From assembly GCF_002101885.1 (NCBI RefSeq), contig NZ_LQPS01000010.1:1-57747 (forward strand): a stretch of DNA of 57,747 nt, read 5' to 3'. Source of the stretch: Mycolicibacter senuensis (lineage in GTDB: Bacteria; Actinomycetota; Actinomycetes; Mycobacteriales; Mycobacteriaceae). A program made the translations under genes and the position numbers. The notes beneath the pieces were generated by a model that saw only the letters and a program-made list of their open reading frames with translations, was not told where the DNA came from and did no database searches. Below, one piece after another: positions 8,988-18,100 of this stretch (position 1 is its first letter; each line of letters starts with the position of its first letter).

Positions 8988-9797
8988 ATGGCGCCTTCGG
9001 CGGGAAACCTGGACCGGGACAGCATGCTCTGGCATGTCCTGGCCGACCGGCGCTACCTGTTCGTGTTGCCCAGGGCGGTGTGCCTGTTGATGCTGCATCC
9101 GGGGATCGCCGCAGGCATCACCGAGCACGCGCTGATGCGTGACCGCATCTGGCTGCACAAGAAGCGCACCGTCACCCAGGCGGTCAACTACGTCTACACC
9201 GGGGCAGACCTGAGCCCCCAGATGCGGTTCTCCCACGAGCACGTCAAGGGCGTTGACGGCCTCGGCCGGAAGTATCATGCGCTGAGCCCCGACATCTTCC
9301 ATTTTCAGCACGCCGCTTACGTAGAGTCGCTGTTTGTCATGGTCAACACCTTCATCCGGCCGCTGGACCGGGACGAACACGAGCAGCTCTACGGCGAGTG
9401 CTGCCTGTGGTACCGCAGGTACGGCATATCGAGCCGGTCGATGCCGCCGACCTGGCCGGAGTTCATCGAGTACTTCGAGAACCACTGCCGGACAGAACTA
9501 TTCGCCGGGCCGCACTTCGAACCGTACCGGGAACAGATTTTCACCCCCGGCGACTGGTGGATGCGGACGGTCCCCCACCCGGCCATCCGCGCGTTACAGC
9601 ATCCGCATGCCCGGGAGCTGACCGGGATCACCGCCACCGCCGCCGATCGGCGGTCGCTGCGGCGGTTCGTCCGGTTGGCTCGACTGTCGGCTCTGGCGCC
9701 CAGACACCACTGGAACGCGCGCGCACGCGCTGCGCTGCGCAGCGACCGCGAGGGCGACGAGCCGTCCCGGCACACTACGCCGTCCCGGCCGACGTGA
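8988..9797 (+). CDS. MpaB-type (DUF2236) oxygenase, second copy
   Basis: A 269-residue relative of the preceding protein starting at ATG 8988, two bases after its stop. It keeps an arginine/threonine pair (R60, T61), the histidine H83 in SHEHV and the family segment GRKYHALSPDIFHFQHA at about residues 93-109. The sequences are only distantly similar, so this is a diverged pair rather than a recent duplication, and it may form a heterodimer or act on a successive step. The frame extends further upstream, but that part lies within the first oxygenase gene. The arginine-rich C-terminus looks disordered. Confidence 0.65.
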   Translation: MAPSAGNLDRDSMLWHVLADRRYLFVLPRAVCLLMLHPGIAAGITEHALMRDRIWLHKKRTVTQAVNYVYTGADLSPQMRFSHEHVKGVDGLGRKYHALSPDIFHFQHAAYVESLFVMVNTFIRPLDRDEHEQLYGECCLWYRRYGISSRSMPPTWPEFIEYFENHCRTELFAGPHFEPYREQIFTPGDWWMRTVPHPAIRALQHPHARELTGITATAADRRSLRRFVRLARLSALAPRHHWNARARAALRSDREGDEPSRHTTPSRPT

Positions 9798-9810
9798 GAC
9801 GAGATTTCCG

Positions 9811-11061
9811 TTGACTCAACATCTTTCTGAGGTAGCGCCCACCGTCCGGCGGCGCCCCAAGGACCGCAAGGATCAGATCGCCCGGGCAGCCGCCGAGGCC
9901 TTCAGCGCTCTCGGTTATCACTCGGTCAGATTGGAGGCCATCGCCGGGGAGGTCGGCATCTCGGCTCCCGCTCTGTACCGGCACTACGCCAGCAAGTACG
10001 ACCTGTTCCGCGACGCCGTACTGGCGTTGAGCCAGCAGTTGGTCGACGCCACCGACCTGGCCTTCGACCCGACGGCCGAACCCGCCGACGAGGCGGCACT
10101 GGACCAACTGGTACAGGCCCTGATCGATGTCGCCCTGCGCAATCGGGAATCCGGTGGCCTCTACCGATGGCAGTCACGCTACCTGCGGGAGGCGGACGAG
10201 ACCCGGCTGGTCGAGCAGCTCCGGCTCGTCAACCGCCGCCTGCAGGCGCCGCTGGCCGCGCTACGTCCCACGGCGACGTCGTTGCAGCTGCGGATGCTGT
10301 CGGCCGGGCTGCTCAGCGTGGCCGGCGGGATCGCCGACCATCGCGTGCGCGCCCCGGCAGAAGACATCAAGGATGTGCTGAGCAGGGCATCGTCGGCCTT
10401 GCTGAACGCCGAGTTGCCCACCGCAGACGATTTCGCGCCGGGCGCGCCCGCATGGCGGATCTTTTCCCCCGATGCCGGGACCTACGAGGCGCTGCTACAC
10501 GCCTCGATGATGCTGTTCCACGAGCACGGCTACGCAGAAACCGCGATGGCGCAGATCGCCGCGGTGGCCGGCGTGCGCGTCGCCGGGATCTACCGCTATT
10601 TCCCGGGCAAGGCCGACATCCTCAGCACCGCGCTGCGGCGTTCCTCGGACCGGCTTTCCGCCGAACTGTCCCGGGTCAACAGTGACCGGCCCGAACCGCG
10701 GGAGGCGCTGACTCAACTGGTCGACGCCTACGTCGCCACCTCGTTCGCCAACCCGGAGCTGGCCTCGATCTACTACAGCGAACGGGTCAATCTCAACCCG
10801 GCCGATCAGCAGGCGCTGCGCAACGTGCAGCGGTCGACGATCGACTCCTGGGTCCGGTTGCTCGCCGCGGTGCGCCCGGAACTCACCGCGACCGGCGCGC
10901 GGTTCCTGGTTCACGCCGCCATGGGCCTGGTCGTCGACATCGGCCGACTGGTGCGCTACGACCGGCCCGAAACGGATTCGGCGGGCTCACCGGCCGCGGA
11001 CCGCGCCTACCCGCAGGCGTGCGTACGCACGCTGATGCACGCCGTGCTCTTCGATGCCTGA
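9811..11061 (+). CDS. TetR family regulator with two fused TetR domains
   Basis: A 416-residue protein with two complete TetR helix-turn-helix units: one at about residues 18-75 (VGISAPALYRHYASKYDLF) and another at about 222-275 (VAGVRVAGIYRYFPGKADIL), each followed by a helical ligand/dimer domain. The best start is TTG 9811; a weak ribosome site precedes it. As the last gene of the mce run it is the obvious candidate regulator of the mce/DUF2236 operon. Tandem TetR proteins can bind DNA as a pseudo-dimer in one chain. Ligand and operator are unknown. Confidence 0.8.
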   Translation: MTQHLSEVAPTVRRRPKDRKDQIARAAAEAFSALGYHSVRLEAIAGEVGISAPALYRHYASKYDLFRDAVLALSQQLVDATDLAFDPTAEPADEAALDQLVQALIDVALRNRESGGLYRWQSRYLREADETRLVEQLRLVNRRLQAPLAALRPTATSLQLRMLSAGLLSVAGGIADHRVRAPAEDIKDVLSRASSALLNAELPTADDFAPGAPAWRIFSPDAGTYEALLHASMMLFHEHGYAETAMAQIAAVAGVRVAGIYRYFPGKADILSTALRRSSDRLSAELSRVNSDRPEPREALTQLVDAYVATSFANPELASIYYSERVNLNPADQQALRNVQRSTIDSWVRLLAAVRPELTATGARFLVHAAMGLVVDIGRLVRYDRPETDSAGSPAADRAYPQACVRTLMHAVLFDA

Positions 11062-11088
11062 GTGAGTCAGAGCGCGGCAGGGGCGCGA

Positions 11089-14055
11089 CTACTTGGTGTT
11101 GTTGAACTTCTCCACGGCGTCGTCAAGGCGCTGCAGCGCGGCACCGTAGGCGGCGAAGTCACCCTTGTGCTGGGTGTCGCGTAGCGCGGCGATCGCGGCG
11201 TCGATCTCACGCAGTGCTGCGGCCTTGGCCGAAGACAGTTCGACGCTTCCGGCCGGCGGCGTCGGTGCCGGTACCGCCGCAGCAGCCGGCGGGGTGGGGC
11301 CCTCCGGCTTGGCGGCCGGCGCGCCACCGTCGGTGGGCGCGATGTCGGTCGCCGCCGCGCTGGCGCCGGGCCCGAACAGGCCGGTCAACGCGTCGGAGAC
11401 CGTCGGCCCGTAGCCGATCTTGTCGTTGTACATCATCGCCACCCGGATCAGCCGCGGATACGACGACGCGGCGTCGCTGGAGCCCGGCGAGGCGTAGACC
11501 GGCTCGACGTAGAGCAGCCCGCCCTGGGCCACCGGAAGCGTCAGCAGGTTGCCCCACCGGATGCGGTTCTGGTTGTCGCGCCCGATCACACCGAGGTCCT
11601 GACTGACCGCGGTGTCGGTGGTGATCGCGTTGTTGGCCAGCTTGGGCCCGTTGACCTGACCGGGGATGGTCAGCACCGTGATCTTGCCGTAGGTGTCGGG
11701 ATCGGAGCTGGCGGAGATGTAGGCGGCCAGGTAGTCGCGCTTGAACCGGTTCATCGCGCTGGTCAGCTGATAGGAAGCCGAACCGTCTTCCTTGACAAGG
11801 TTTTTCGCAACGATGTAGTACGGCGGCTGGAAACTGCTGGCGGTCGGGTTGGGGTCCAGCGGCACATCCCAGAAGTCCGACGTCGAGAAGAACGTGATCG
11901 GGTCGTTGACGTGGTATTTGGCCAGCAGCATCCGCTGCACCTTGAACAGGTCTTCGGGGTAGCGCAGATGTTCGGCGAGTTCGGTGGAGATCTCCGCCTT
12001 GGGCTTGACCGTCCCGGGGAACACCTTCATCCAGGCCTGCAGCACCGGGTCCTGCTCGTCCTGGGCGTACAGGTTCACCGTTCCGTCATAAGCGTCGACG
12101 GTCGCCTTCACCGAGTTGCGGATGTAGGACACCCGCCGGTCGGGCAGCAGCCGGTTGAACTCCACCTCTTTGGAGTCCATGGTCGCCGACGACAGCGACG
12201 TCAGTTCCGAGTAGGGGTAGTTGTCCAACGTGGTGTAGCCGTCGATGATCCACACCAGCCGCTTGTTGACGATCGCGGGGTACACGGTCGAATCGGTGGT
12301 CAGCCACGGCGCCACCGCCTGCACCCGGCCGGCCGGGTCGCGGTTGAACAGGATCTTGCTCTCCGAGCCGATCACCGTCGAGAACAAGAAATTGCGTTCG
12401 GCGAACTTGGCGGCGAACACGCTGCGGGCCAACCAGTTTCCGATGCTGACACCGCCCTCACCGGTGTAGGTGTAGTTCTTCGTCTCGGTGTTGGTCTCGT
12501 AGTCGTATTCGCGGTCGGGACCGTTGCGCCCGACGATCGCGTAGTCGGCGACGGCATCGGCGATCACCGGGCCGTAGTAGACGCGCGGCTGATCGAGCTG
12601 GGCCGGGCCGGCGGAGACCACGGTGCCGTTGGCACCGACGACGTTGGCCAAAAACTCCGGATAGCCGCCGTTCTGGTTGGGGTCGTTGGCGATCCCGCGC
12701 ACGGTGTTGGCCGGCGAGGCGATGAACCCGTTGCCGTGGGTGTAGACGGTGTGCCGGTTGATCCAGTCGCGCTGGTTGTCGATCAGCCGGGCGGGGTTGA
12801 GTTCCCGGGCGGCGACGACGTAGTCGCGCAGTTGGCCCTCGTCGTCGCGATAGCGGTCGATGGTGAGCTGGTCGGGGAAGAAGTAGAAGTTCTTGCCCTG
12901 CTGGAACTGGGTGAAGGCGGGACTGACGATGGTCGGGTCCAGCAACCGGATGTTGGAGGTGGTGGCGACGTCGGCGCCGACCTGCGCGGCCGTCGCACGT
13001 GCGTCGCCGCTGTAGTCGCGGTAGGTGACCACGTCCTCGGTCAGCCCGTAGGCATGGCGGGTAGCGGCGATCGAGCGGGAGATGTACTCGCTCTCCTTCT
13101 GCGCCGCGTTGGGCTTGACGCTGAACTGTTCCACGAGCAACGGCCAGCCCGCACCGATGACCACCGACGACAGCAGCAGCAGCACCAGACCGATCGCCGG
13201 AATCTGCAAGTCGCGCAGCACAACCGCAGAGAACACCGCGATCGCGCAGATCAGCGCGATCGCCAGCAGGATCATCTTGGCGGGCAGCACCGCATTGATA
13301 TCGGTGTAGCCGGCGCCGGTGAACGGCTTGCCGGTGCGGGTATGACTGAGCAACTCGTAGCGGTCCAGCCAGTAGGCGGCGGCCTTGAGCAACACCAGGG
13401 TGCCGATCAGGCTGACCACCTGGATACGCGCCGGGCGGCTCAGCGCGCCGGCCCGGCCGGACAACCGGATGCCACCGAAGATGTAGTGCGTCGCCAGGTT
13501 CGCGATGGCGGCCAGGAAGACCGTCACCAATAGCAGCCCGACCACCAGCCGGTAGAACGGCAGGTCGAAGGCGTAGAAGCCGAGGTCCTTGCCGAACTGC
13601 GGATCGGTGATCCCGAACTCAGCGCCATGCAGGAACAACTGGATACGCACCCAGTAGCTCTGCGCGACGATGCCGGCCAGCAGGCCGATCCCCGTCGGTA
13701 TCCCGAACGCGAACAGTCGCAGCCGCGACAACACCGCGGTGCGATAACGCGCCACCGGGTCGTTGGCGCCGTTGCTGGGCACGAACACCGGCCGCGCCCG
13801 GAAGGCGATCGCCAGGGCGGCGAACACGATGCCGCCGACGGCCAGGCCGACCACCACGAAGGCGATCAGCCGGGTCAGCAAGGTGGTGACGAAAACGGAC
13901 CGGTAGCCCAATTCTCCGAACCACAGCCAGTCGACGTAGCCGTCGATCAGGCGCGGCCCGACCAGCAGCAACCCGATCACGGCGAGTGCACTGCCGATCA
14001 TGATCCGGCTGCGCGGGGTCAACTTCGGCATTCTCGCGGTGGGCCGCATCCCCAC
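11089..14055 (-). CDS. UPF0182 family large membrane protein
   Basis: A 988-residue protein beginning [17 protein letters not shown], with several membrane helices in the first 330 residues (for example about 20-37, 58-84, 110-132 and 175-198) and a large exported domain. A proline/alanine-rich linker then precedes a short helical tail. This is the layout of UPF0182 proteins, and it corresponds to the gene known as Rv3193c in M. tuberculosis. The function is unproven. It converges on the tandem TetR gene, 27 bases apart. A second ATG eight codons downstream is a possible start. Confidence 0.85.
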   Translation of the reverse strand: MGMRPTARMPKLTPRSRIMIGSALAVIGLLLVGPRLIDGYVDWLWFGELGYRSVFVTTLLTRLIAFVVVGLAVGGIVFAALAIAFRARPVFVPSNGANDPVARYRTAVLSRLRLFAFGIPTGIGLLAGIVAQSYWVRIQLFLHGAEFGITDPQFGKDLGFYAFDLPFYRLVVGLLLVTVFLAAIANLATHYIFGGIRLSGRAGALSRPARIQVVSLIGTLVLLKAAAYWLDRYELLSHTRTGKPFTGAGYTDINAVLPAKMILLAIALICAIAVFSAVVLRDLQIPAIGLVLLLLSSVVIGAGWPLLVEQFSVKPNAAQKESEYISRSIAATRHAYGLTEDVVTYRDYSGDARATAAQVGADVATTSNIRLLDPTIVSPAFTQFQQGKNFYFFPDQLTIDRYRDDEGQLRDYVVAARELNPARLIDNQRDWINRHTVYTHGNGFIASPANTVRGIANDPNQNGGYPEFLANVVGANGTVVSAGPAQLDQPRVYYGPVIADAVADYAIVGRNGPDREYDYETNTETKNYTYTGEGGVSIGNWLARSVFAAKFAERNFLFSTVIGSESKILFNRDPAGRVQAVAPWLTTDSTVYPAIVNKRLVWIIDGYTTLDNYPYSELTSLSSATMDSKEVEFNRLLPDRRVSYIRNSVKATVDAYDGTVNLYAQDEQDPVLQAWMKVFPGTVKPKAEISTELAEHLRYPEDLFKVQRMLLAKYHVNDPITFFSTSDFWDVPLDPNPTASSFQPPYYIVAKNLVKEDGSASYQLTSAMNRFKRDYLAAYISASSDPDTYGKITVLTIPGQVNGPKLANNAITTDTAVSQDLGVIGRDNQNRIRWGNLLTLPVAQGGLLYVEPVYASPGSSDAASSYPRLIRVAMMYNDKIGYGPTVSDALTGLFGPGASAAATDIAPTDGGAPAAKPEGPTPPAAAAVPAPTPPAGSVELSSAKAAALREIDAAIAALRDTQHKGDFAAYGAALQRLDDAVEKFNNTK

Positions 14056-14111
14056 GTGCCACGCTCCCTAGCTCGGTTGTCCTGACGGCCCCACTGTAGC
14101 CAACTCCGGCC

Positions 14112-15131
14112 TCAGCAAGATGGCGGCTGACCTCCGCCGGTGAGGGTGCGCAACGCATCCACCGCCTGCGCGAGACTGTCGATCTTGATCAGCTGCAACC
14201 CGTTGGGGTCCGAGCGCGCCTCGTAGCAGTTCTCGGCCGGGACCAGAAACACCGTCGCGCCGGCTTCGCGGGCCGCGATCATCTTGTGCGTGATCCCGCC
14301 GATCGAGTCGACCTGACCGTTGGCCTTGATGACGCCGGTGCCGGCGATGAAGTTCTGCCCGGCCAGCGTGCCGGCGCTGAGTTTGTCGACGACCGCCAGC
14401 GAGAACATCAGGCCCGCCGACGGCCCACCGATGTTGGCGAGGTTGAACTCGACGGTGAACGGAGCCCACGGCGCGTCGAGCACGGACACACCGAGGAATC
14501 CGTTGGGCCGGTCCTTGTTCTCTCCCAGCGTAATCCGCGCAGTACCGGGTGCGGCGTTCTTGCGCCGGTAGTCGATGACCACCGTCTCGCCCGGTTTGGT
14601 GGCGGCCAGCAGCTTGGTGAACTGCTCGACGGTGTAGACGGGTTCGCCGTCGACGGCGTCCACCGCGTCACCACGCTGCAGCGCACCGGCCGACGGCCCG
14701 GGGTCGTGCACCTCGGCGAGGGTGACCGCACTCGGGTAGCGCAGGTAGCCCAACGCGGCGTACTCGGCGCTCTGCTCGGAGGCGCGGAACTCGGCGTCGT
14801 TGTCCTCGTCGACCTCCTCGCGGGACTTGCCGGGCGGATAGACCAGGTCACGCGGCATGAGCTGTTCGCGCCCGGACAGCCACAGCGCCAGCGCCTCACC
14901 CAGCGTCAGTCCGTCGCGCTGGGACACCGTGGTCATGTTCAGATGCCCCGACGTGGTCCGCGTCGGGGTGCCCTGGATGTCGACCACCTGCTTGCCGTCG
15001 ACCATCCCGAGGGTGTCGAAGGTGGGGCCCGGCCCCAGCGACACGAAGGGCACCGTCACCACCGACAGCAGCGCGCCGAACACGACCACCGGCAGCAGCG
15101 CCGCCAGCAGTGTCAGAATCCGCCTGTTCAC
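14112..15131 (-). CDS. PDZ domain, Lon-like (S16) secreted serine protease
   Basis: A 339-residue protein with an N-terminal signal anchor (about residues 5-30), a PDZ domain around residues 125-210 (ALQRGDAVDAVDGEPV) and a Lon-type proteolytic domain. The last has the catalytic-serine motif GGPSAGLMF near residue 240 and a lysine in HKMIAAREAGA. This is the YlbL/Rv3194c type of membrane-anchored protease acting outside the membrane. It starts divergently from the metalloprotease gene, about 100 bases away. Both active-site residues are present, so it should be active. Confidence 0.88.
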   Translation of the reverse strand: MNRRILTLLAALLPVVVFGALLSVVTVPFVSLGPGPTFDTLGMVDGKQVVDIQGTPTRTTSGHLNMTTVSQRDGLTLGEALALWLSGREQLMPRDLVYPPGKSREEVDEDNDAEFRASEQSAEYAALGYLRYPSAVTLAEVHDPGPSAGALQRGDAVDAVDGEPVYTVEQFTKLLAATKPGETVVIDYRRKNAAPGTARITLGENKDRPNGFLGVSVLDAPWAPFTVEFNLANIGGPSAGLMFSLAVVDKLSAGTLAGQNFIAGTGVIKANGQVDSIGGITHKMIAAREAGATVFLVPAENCYEARSDPNGLQLIKIDSLAQAVDALRTLTGGGQPPSC

Positions 15132-15232
15132 CCCGGGTATGGTAAACGGCCCGGATCCGGCTCACGGCGGGCCGGACCTTCCAGTGCCGCGTGTCGCACC
15201 GTCGCCGGACGCCGGTCGGTACGGTTGTGTCT

Positions 15233-16576
15233 ATGGCTGATCTGCCCTTCGGTTTCTCTTCCGGGGACGACCCCGACCGCGAGCGGCCCGGGGGGCGCGA
15301 CCCCGGCCCGAGCGACTGGGGCATGGGCGCCGGTTTCAACATCGCCGATCTGGGACAGATCTTCACCCAGCTCGGCCAGATGTTCAGCGGCGCGGTGTCC
15401 ACCGGCGGTCAGCCGCCCGGACCGGTGAATTACGACCTGGCCCGCCAGGTCGCCGCCCGCTCGATCGGTTCGGTGGCCCCCGTCACGGCATCGACCACCA
15501 CCGCGATCGGTGACGCGATACACCTGGCCGAGACCTGGCTCAACGGTGCGACGGCGTTGCCGGCCGGCACCACCGGTTCGGCGGCGTGGACACCGGTGGA
15601 CTGGGTGCAGCACACCATGGCGACCTGGCAGCGACTGTGCGACCCGATGGCCGAGCAGGTCTCGTCGGTGTGGGCCTCGGCGCTGCCCGAGGAGGCCAAG
15701 AGCATGGCCGGCCCGCTGCTGTCGGTGATGTCGCAGATGGGCGGGATGGCGTTCGGGTCGCAGTTGGGCCAGGCGCTGGGCCGGTTATCCGGAGAGGTGC
15801 TGACTTCGACCGACATCGGATTGCCGCTGGGCCCCAAGGGCGTGGCTGCGCTGCTGCCCGGTGCGATCGAGGAACTGGCCGGCGGACTGGAGCAACCGCG
15901 CAGCGAGATCGTCACGTTTCTGGCCGCCCGTGAGGCCGCCCACCACCGGCTGTTCACCCACGTCCCGTGGCTGGCCAACCAGCTGCTCAGCGCGGTCGAG
16001 GCCTACGCCCGCGGCATAAAGATCGACATCCGGGGCATCGAGGAGCTGGCGCAGGGATTCGACCCGGCGGCGATGTCCGACCCGTCGGCCATGGCAGACC
16101 TGCTTAACCAGGGCGTGTTCGAGCCCAAGTCGACACCGGAACAACTGGCGGCGCTGGAGCGACTCGAGACGCTGCTGGCCCTGATCGAGGGCTGGGTGCG
16201 CACCGTGGTGACGGCGGCGCTGGGCGAACGGATTCCGGGCACCGCTGCACTGTCGGAGACGCTGCGCCGCCGTCGCGCCACCGGCGGTCCGGCCGAACAG
16301 ACCTTCGCCACCCTGGTCGGCCTGGAACTGCGGCCCCGCAAGCTGGGTGAGGCCGCGGTGCTGTGGGAGCGGTTGACCGCGGCCGTCGGGATCGACGCCC
16401 GCGACCAGGTCTGGCAGCACCCGGATCTGCTGCCCGAGGCCGCCGACCTCGACGACCCGGCCGCGTTCATCGACCGGATCATCGGCGGCGACACCAGCGG
16501 CATCGACTCCGCGATCGACCAGGCCATCGCCGAGTTCCGGCGCGACGCCGAGGACCCTGGCGCGGCCGACGACTGA
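15233..16576 (+). CDS. Zinc-dependent metalloprotease-like (zincin_2/DUF2342) protein
   Basis: A 447-residue protein (Rv3195 type) with an acidic, glycine-rich N-terminus, a hydrophobic/glycine region around residues 155-200 and the signature E-A-A-H-H-R-L-F at about residues 234-241. The family is annotated as zincin-like or F420-biosynthesis-associated. The start is ATG 15233; 14 upstream codons are open but without a ribosome site. It is divergent from the PDZ protease, which may matter if both deal with membrane protein quality. I do not see a textbook HExxH, so protease activity is inferred from family only. Confidence 0.78.
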   Translation: MADLPFGFSSGDDPDRERPGGRDPGPSDWGMGAGFNIADLGQIFTQLGQMFSGAVSTGGQPPGPVNYDLARQVAARSIGSVAPVTASTTTAIGDAIHLAETWLNGATALPAGTTGSAAWTPVDWVQHTMATWQRLCDPMAEQVSSVWASALPEEAKSMAGPLLSVMSQMGGMAFGSQLGQALGRLSGEVLTSTDIGLPLGPKGVAALLPGAIEELAGGLEQPRSEIVTFLAAREAAHHRLFTHVPWLANQLLSAVEAYARGIKIDIRGIEELAQGFDPAAMSDPSAMADLLNQGVFEPKSTPEQLAALERLETLLALIEGWVRTVVTAALGERIPGTAALSETLRRRRATGGPAEQTFATLVGLELRPRKLGEAAVLWERLTAAVGIDARDQVWQHPDLLPEAADLDDPAAFIDRIIGGDTSGIDSAIDQAIAEFRRDAEDPGAADD

Positions 16577-17443
16577 TCAGCCCGGTGGCGTCACTGCCTG
16601 CCGCCAATTCAACGGGTTGAGGTGACGGTAAGGGTCATCGGCCCGGACGGCCAAAAGTTCGGCCAGGATCTGTTCGAGCGCCGCCCGGGTCTGCTGCCGC
16701 ACGTCGGCGGCCCAGTCCTCGATAGCCGTCGGCGCCGGTCTGGTGGTGTCGACGGCGACGCCAAAGTGCAAGTACATCCGGTTCGGGCGCGGAATGAGGG
16801 TCGGGCCGATGCCATGTTGCAGCGGCATGGCCATGTCGGGCCGGCCCGAAAACCGTTGGGACAGCGCTCCGCTGAAGCGCTCCCAGCTGCCGCCGCGACG
16901 GGTGAAACTACGGTACACATCGTCGCCACCGATCAGTCCGACCGGCACGATCGGGTAGCCGTGCTCGACCGCGAGTCGAGCGAACCCGGCACGGCCCTGC
17001 CAGCGCAGCGTGTATTCCTCACCTTTGAACTTGGGTATCTCACGACCACCGCCGGGGAACACCAGGATGGGCTCGTTGTTACGCATCAACTCGCGGACGG
17101 GCTCGGGAGCGCCCACCAGGGCGCCGGCCGCGGCGAGCAGATCGCGGGCGGGTCCCCGCATCCGCCCGAATTGCCGATCCGTCAGGGGCCGTACCCGTTT
17201 GCCGATCGCGCGCCGCACATGGAACGGGATCAGCAGCGCTTCCGCCCCGACCTGAGTATGATTGCCCACCAACAGAAACCGACCATCACGGGGAAGATTA
17301 TCCAGCCCCTCGACGTAGGGCCGGTAGGCCTCGGCCAGCGGCGTAACCGCGTCGGCGACGCCCTCCAAGACCCGCCGCATGAGCTCAACGCGCAGCGGCT
17401 GGTTCATGATCGCGTTGGTGTCGGTGAGGACGTGCATGTCCAC
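16577..17443 (-). CDS. Lysophospholipid/diacylglycerol acyltransferase family protein
   Basis: A 288-residue protein with an acyltransferase fold: LLVGNHTQVGAEALL at about residues 57-71, FPGGGREIPKFKG at about 129-141 and R-x-GFARLA-x3-G-x-PIVPV at about 151-168. The last two are typical of DAGAT-like acyltransferases. The catalytic box reads H-x4-A instead of the usual H-x4-D, which may alter activity. GTG 17443 is the longest start; ATG 17437 is equally possible. It is transcribed away from a TetR gene across a palindromic operator, so that regulator probably controls it. The stop is adjacent to the converging metalloprotease gene. Confidence 0.75.
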   Translation of the reverse strand: MDMHVLTDTNAIMNQPLRVELMRRVLEGVADAVTPLAEAYRPYVEGLDNLPRDGRFLLVGNHTQVGAEALLIPFHVRRAIGKRVRPLTDRQFGRMRGPARDLLAAAGALVGAPEPVRELMRNNEPILVFPGGGREIPKFKGEEYTLRWQGRAGFARLAVEHGYPIVPVGLIGGDDVYRSFTRRGGSWERFSGALSQRFSGRPDMAMPLQHGIGPTLIPRPNRMYLHFGVAVDTTRPAPTAIEDWAADVRQQTRAALEQILAELLAVRADDPYRHLNPLNWRQAVTPPG

Positions 17444-17448
17444 ACATT

Positions 17449-17472
17449 ACCGAACGAACTCGTTCGTACGGT
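17449..17472. promoter_or_regulatory. Palindromic TetR operator between acyltransferase and TetR genes
   Basis: The 24 bases form ACCG-N-ACGAAC-NN-GTTCGT-N-CGGT, matching their reverse complement at 20 of 24 positions. The site lies 5 bases outside the acyltransferase start and 12 bases before the GTG of the TetR gene, where a repressor would block both promoters. Binding by the adjacent TetR protein is an inference from position and symmetry. Confidence 0.75.
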
Positions 17473-17484
17473 TATGATCTTGCT

Positions 17485-18087
17485 GTGAGGAGGAGCGCCA
17501 CCGAGCTACGCGGTCACATACTCGACGCCGCCCGCGCCGAATTCGCCCGCCATGGCCTTGCCGGGTCGCGTATCGATCGGATCGCGCATGCCGCACACGC
17601 CAGCAAGGAACGCCTCTACGCCCACTTCGGCGACAAGGAGGCGCTGTTTCGGGAAGTGATGGCCACCGACGTGGTGGCCTTCTATCGCTCGGTCACCCTC
17701 CGCCCCGAAGCGGTACCCGAATTCGCGGGCGATATCTACGATTTGGGAAGAAACAGCCCCGAGCACCTGCGCATGGTGACCTGGGCGCGGTTGGAGGGAT
17801 TGGCTCTCGACGAACCCCGCGCTGACGGGCAGGCGATCTTCGAGCACACGATCGCCGCGATCGAAACCGCCCAAGCCGGAGGCTACGTCGACCCGGACTG
17901 GGAACCCCTCGACCTGCTGACCCTGCTGTTCGGCGTCGGCCTTGCCTGGGCTCACACGCCCGACCCGCACCCGGGCGGCGTCGCGCCGGCCGCTGCCACG
18001 CGCCAACGTACCGCCGCCGTGGAGGCCGCACGGCGCATCGTCTCCAACGCTGTGGACAACCGCAGACGGCGACGCCGCCCGGCGTGA
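17485..18087 (+). CDS. TetR family transcriptional regulator
   Basis: A 200-residue protein with an N-terminal helix-turn-helix (about residues 8-55, IAHAAHASKERLYAHFGDKEAL) and an all-helical ligand domain. It ends in a run of arginines. GTG 17485 is the likely start because the palindrome at 17449-17472 occupies the preceding bases. It should repress itself and the divergent acyltransferase gene. The ligand is unknown; a fatty acyl-CoA or membrane-active lipid would fit the partner gene. Confidence 0.85.
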   Translation: MRRSATELRGHILDAARAEFARHGLAGSRIDRIAHAAHASKERLYAHFGDKEALFREVMATDVVAFYRSVTLRPEAVPEFAGDIYDLGRNSPEHLRMVTWARLEGLALDEPRADGQAIFEHTIAAIETAQAGGYVDPDWEPLDLLTLLFGVGLAWAHTPDPHPGGVAPAAATRQRTAAVEAARRIVSNAVDNRRRRRRPA

Positions 18088-18100
18088 CACTCTCTGAGGC

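Noticed and set aside
11911..13533. 540-codon plus-strand frame opposite the UPF0182 gene
   Set aside because: Composition is that of an antisense frame; the UPF0182 protein explains the DNA.
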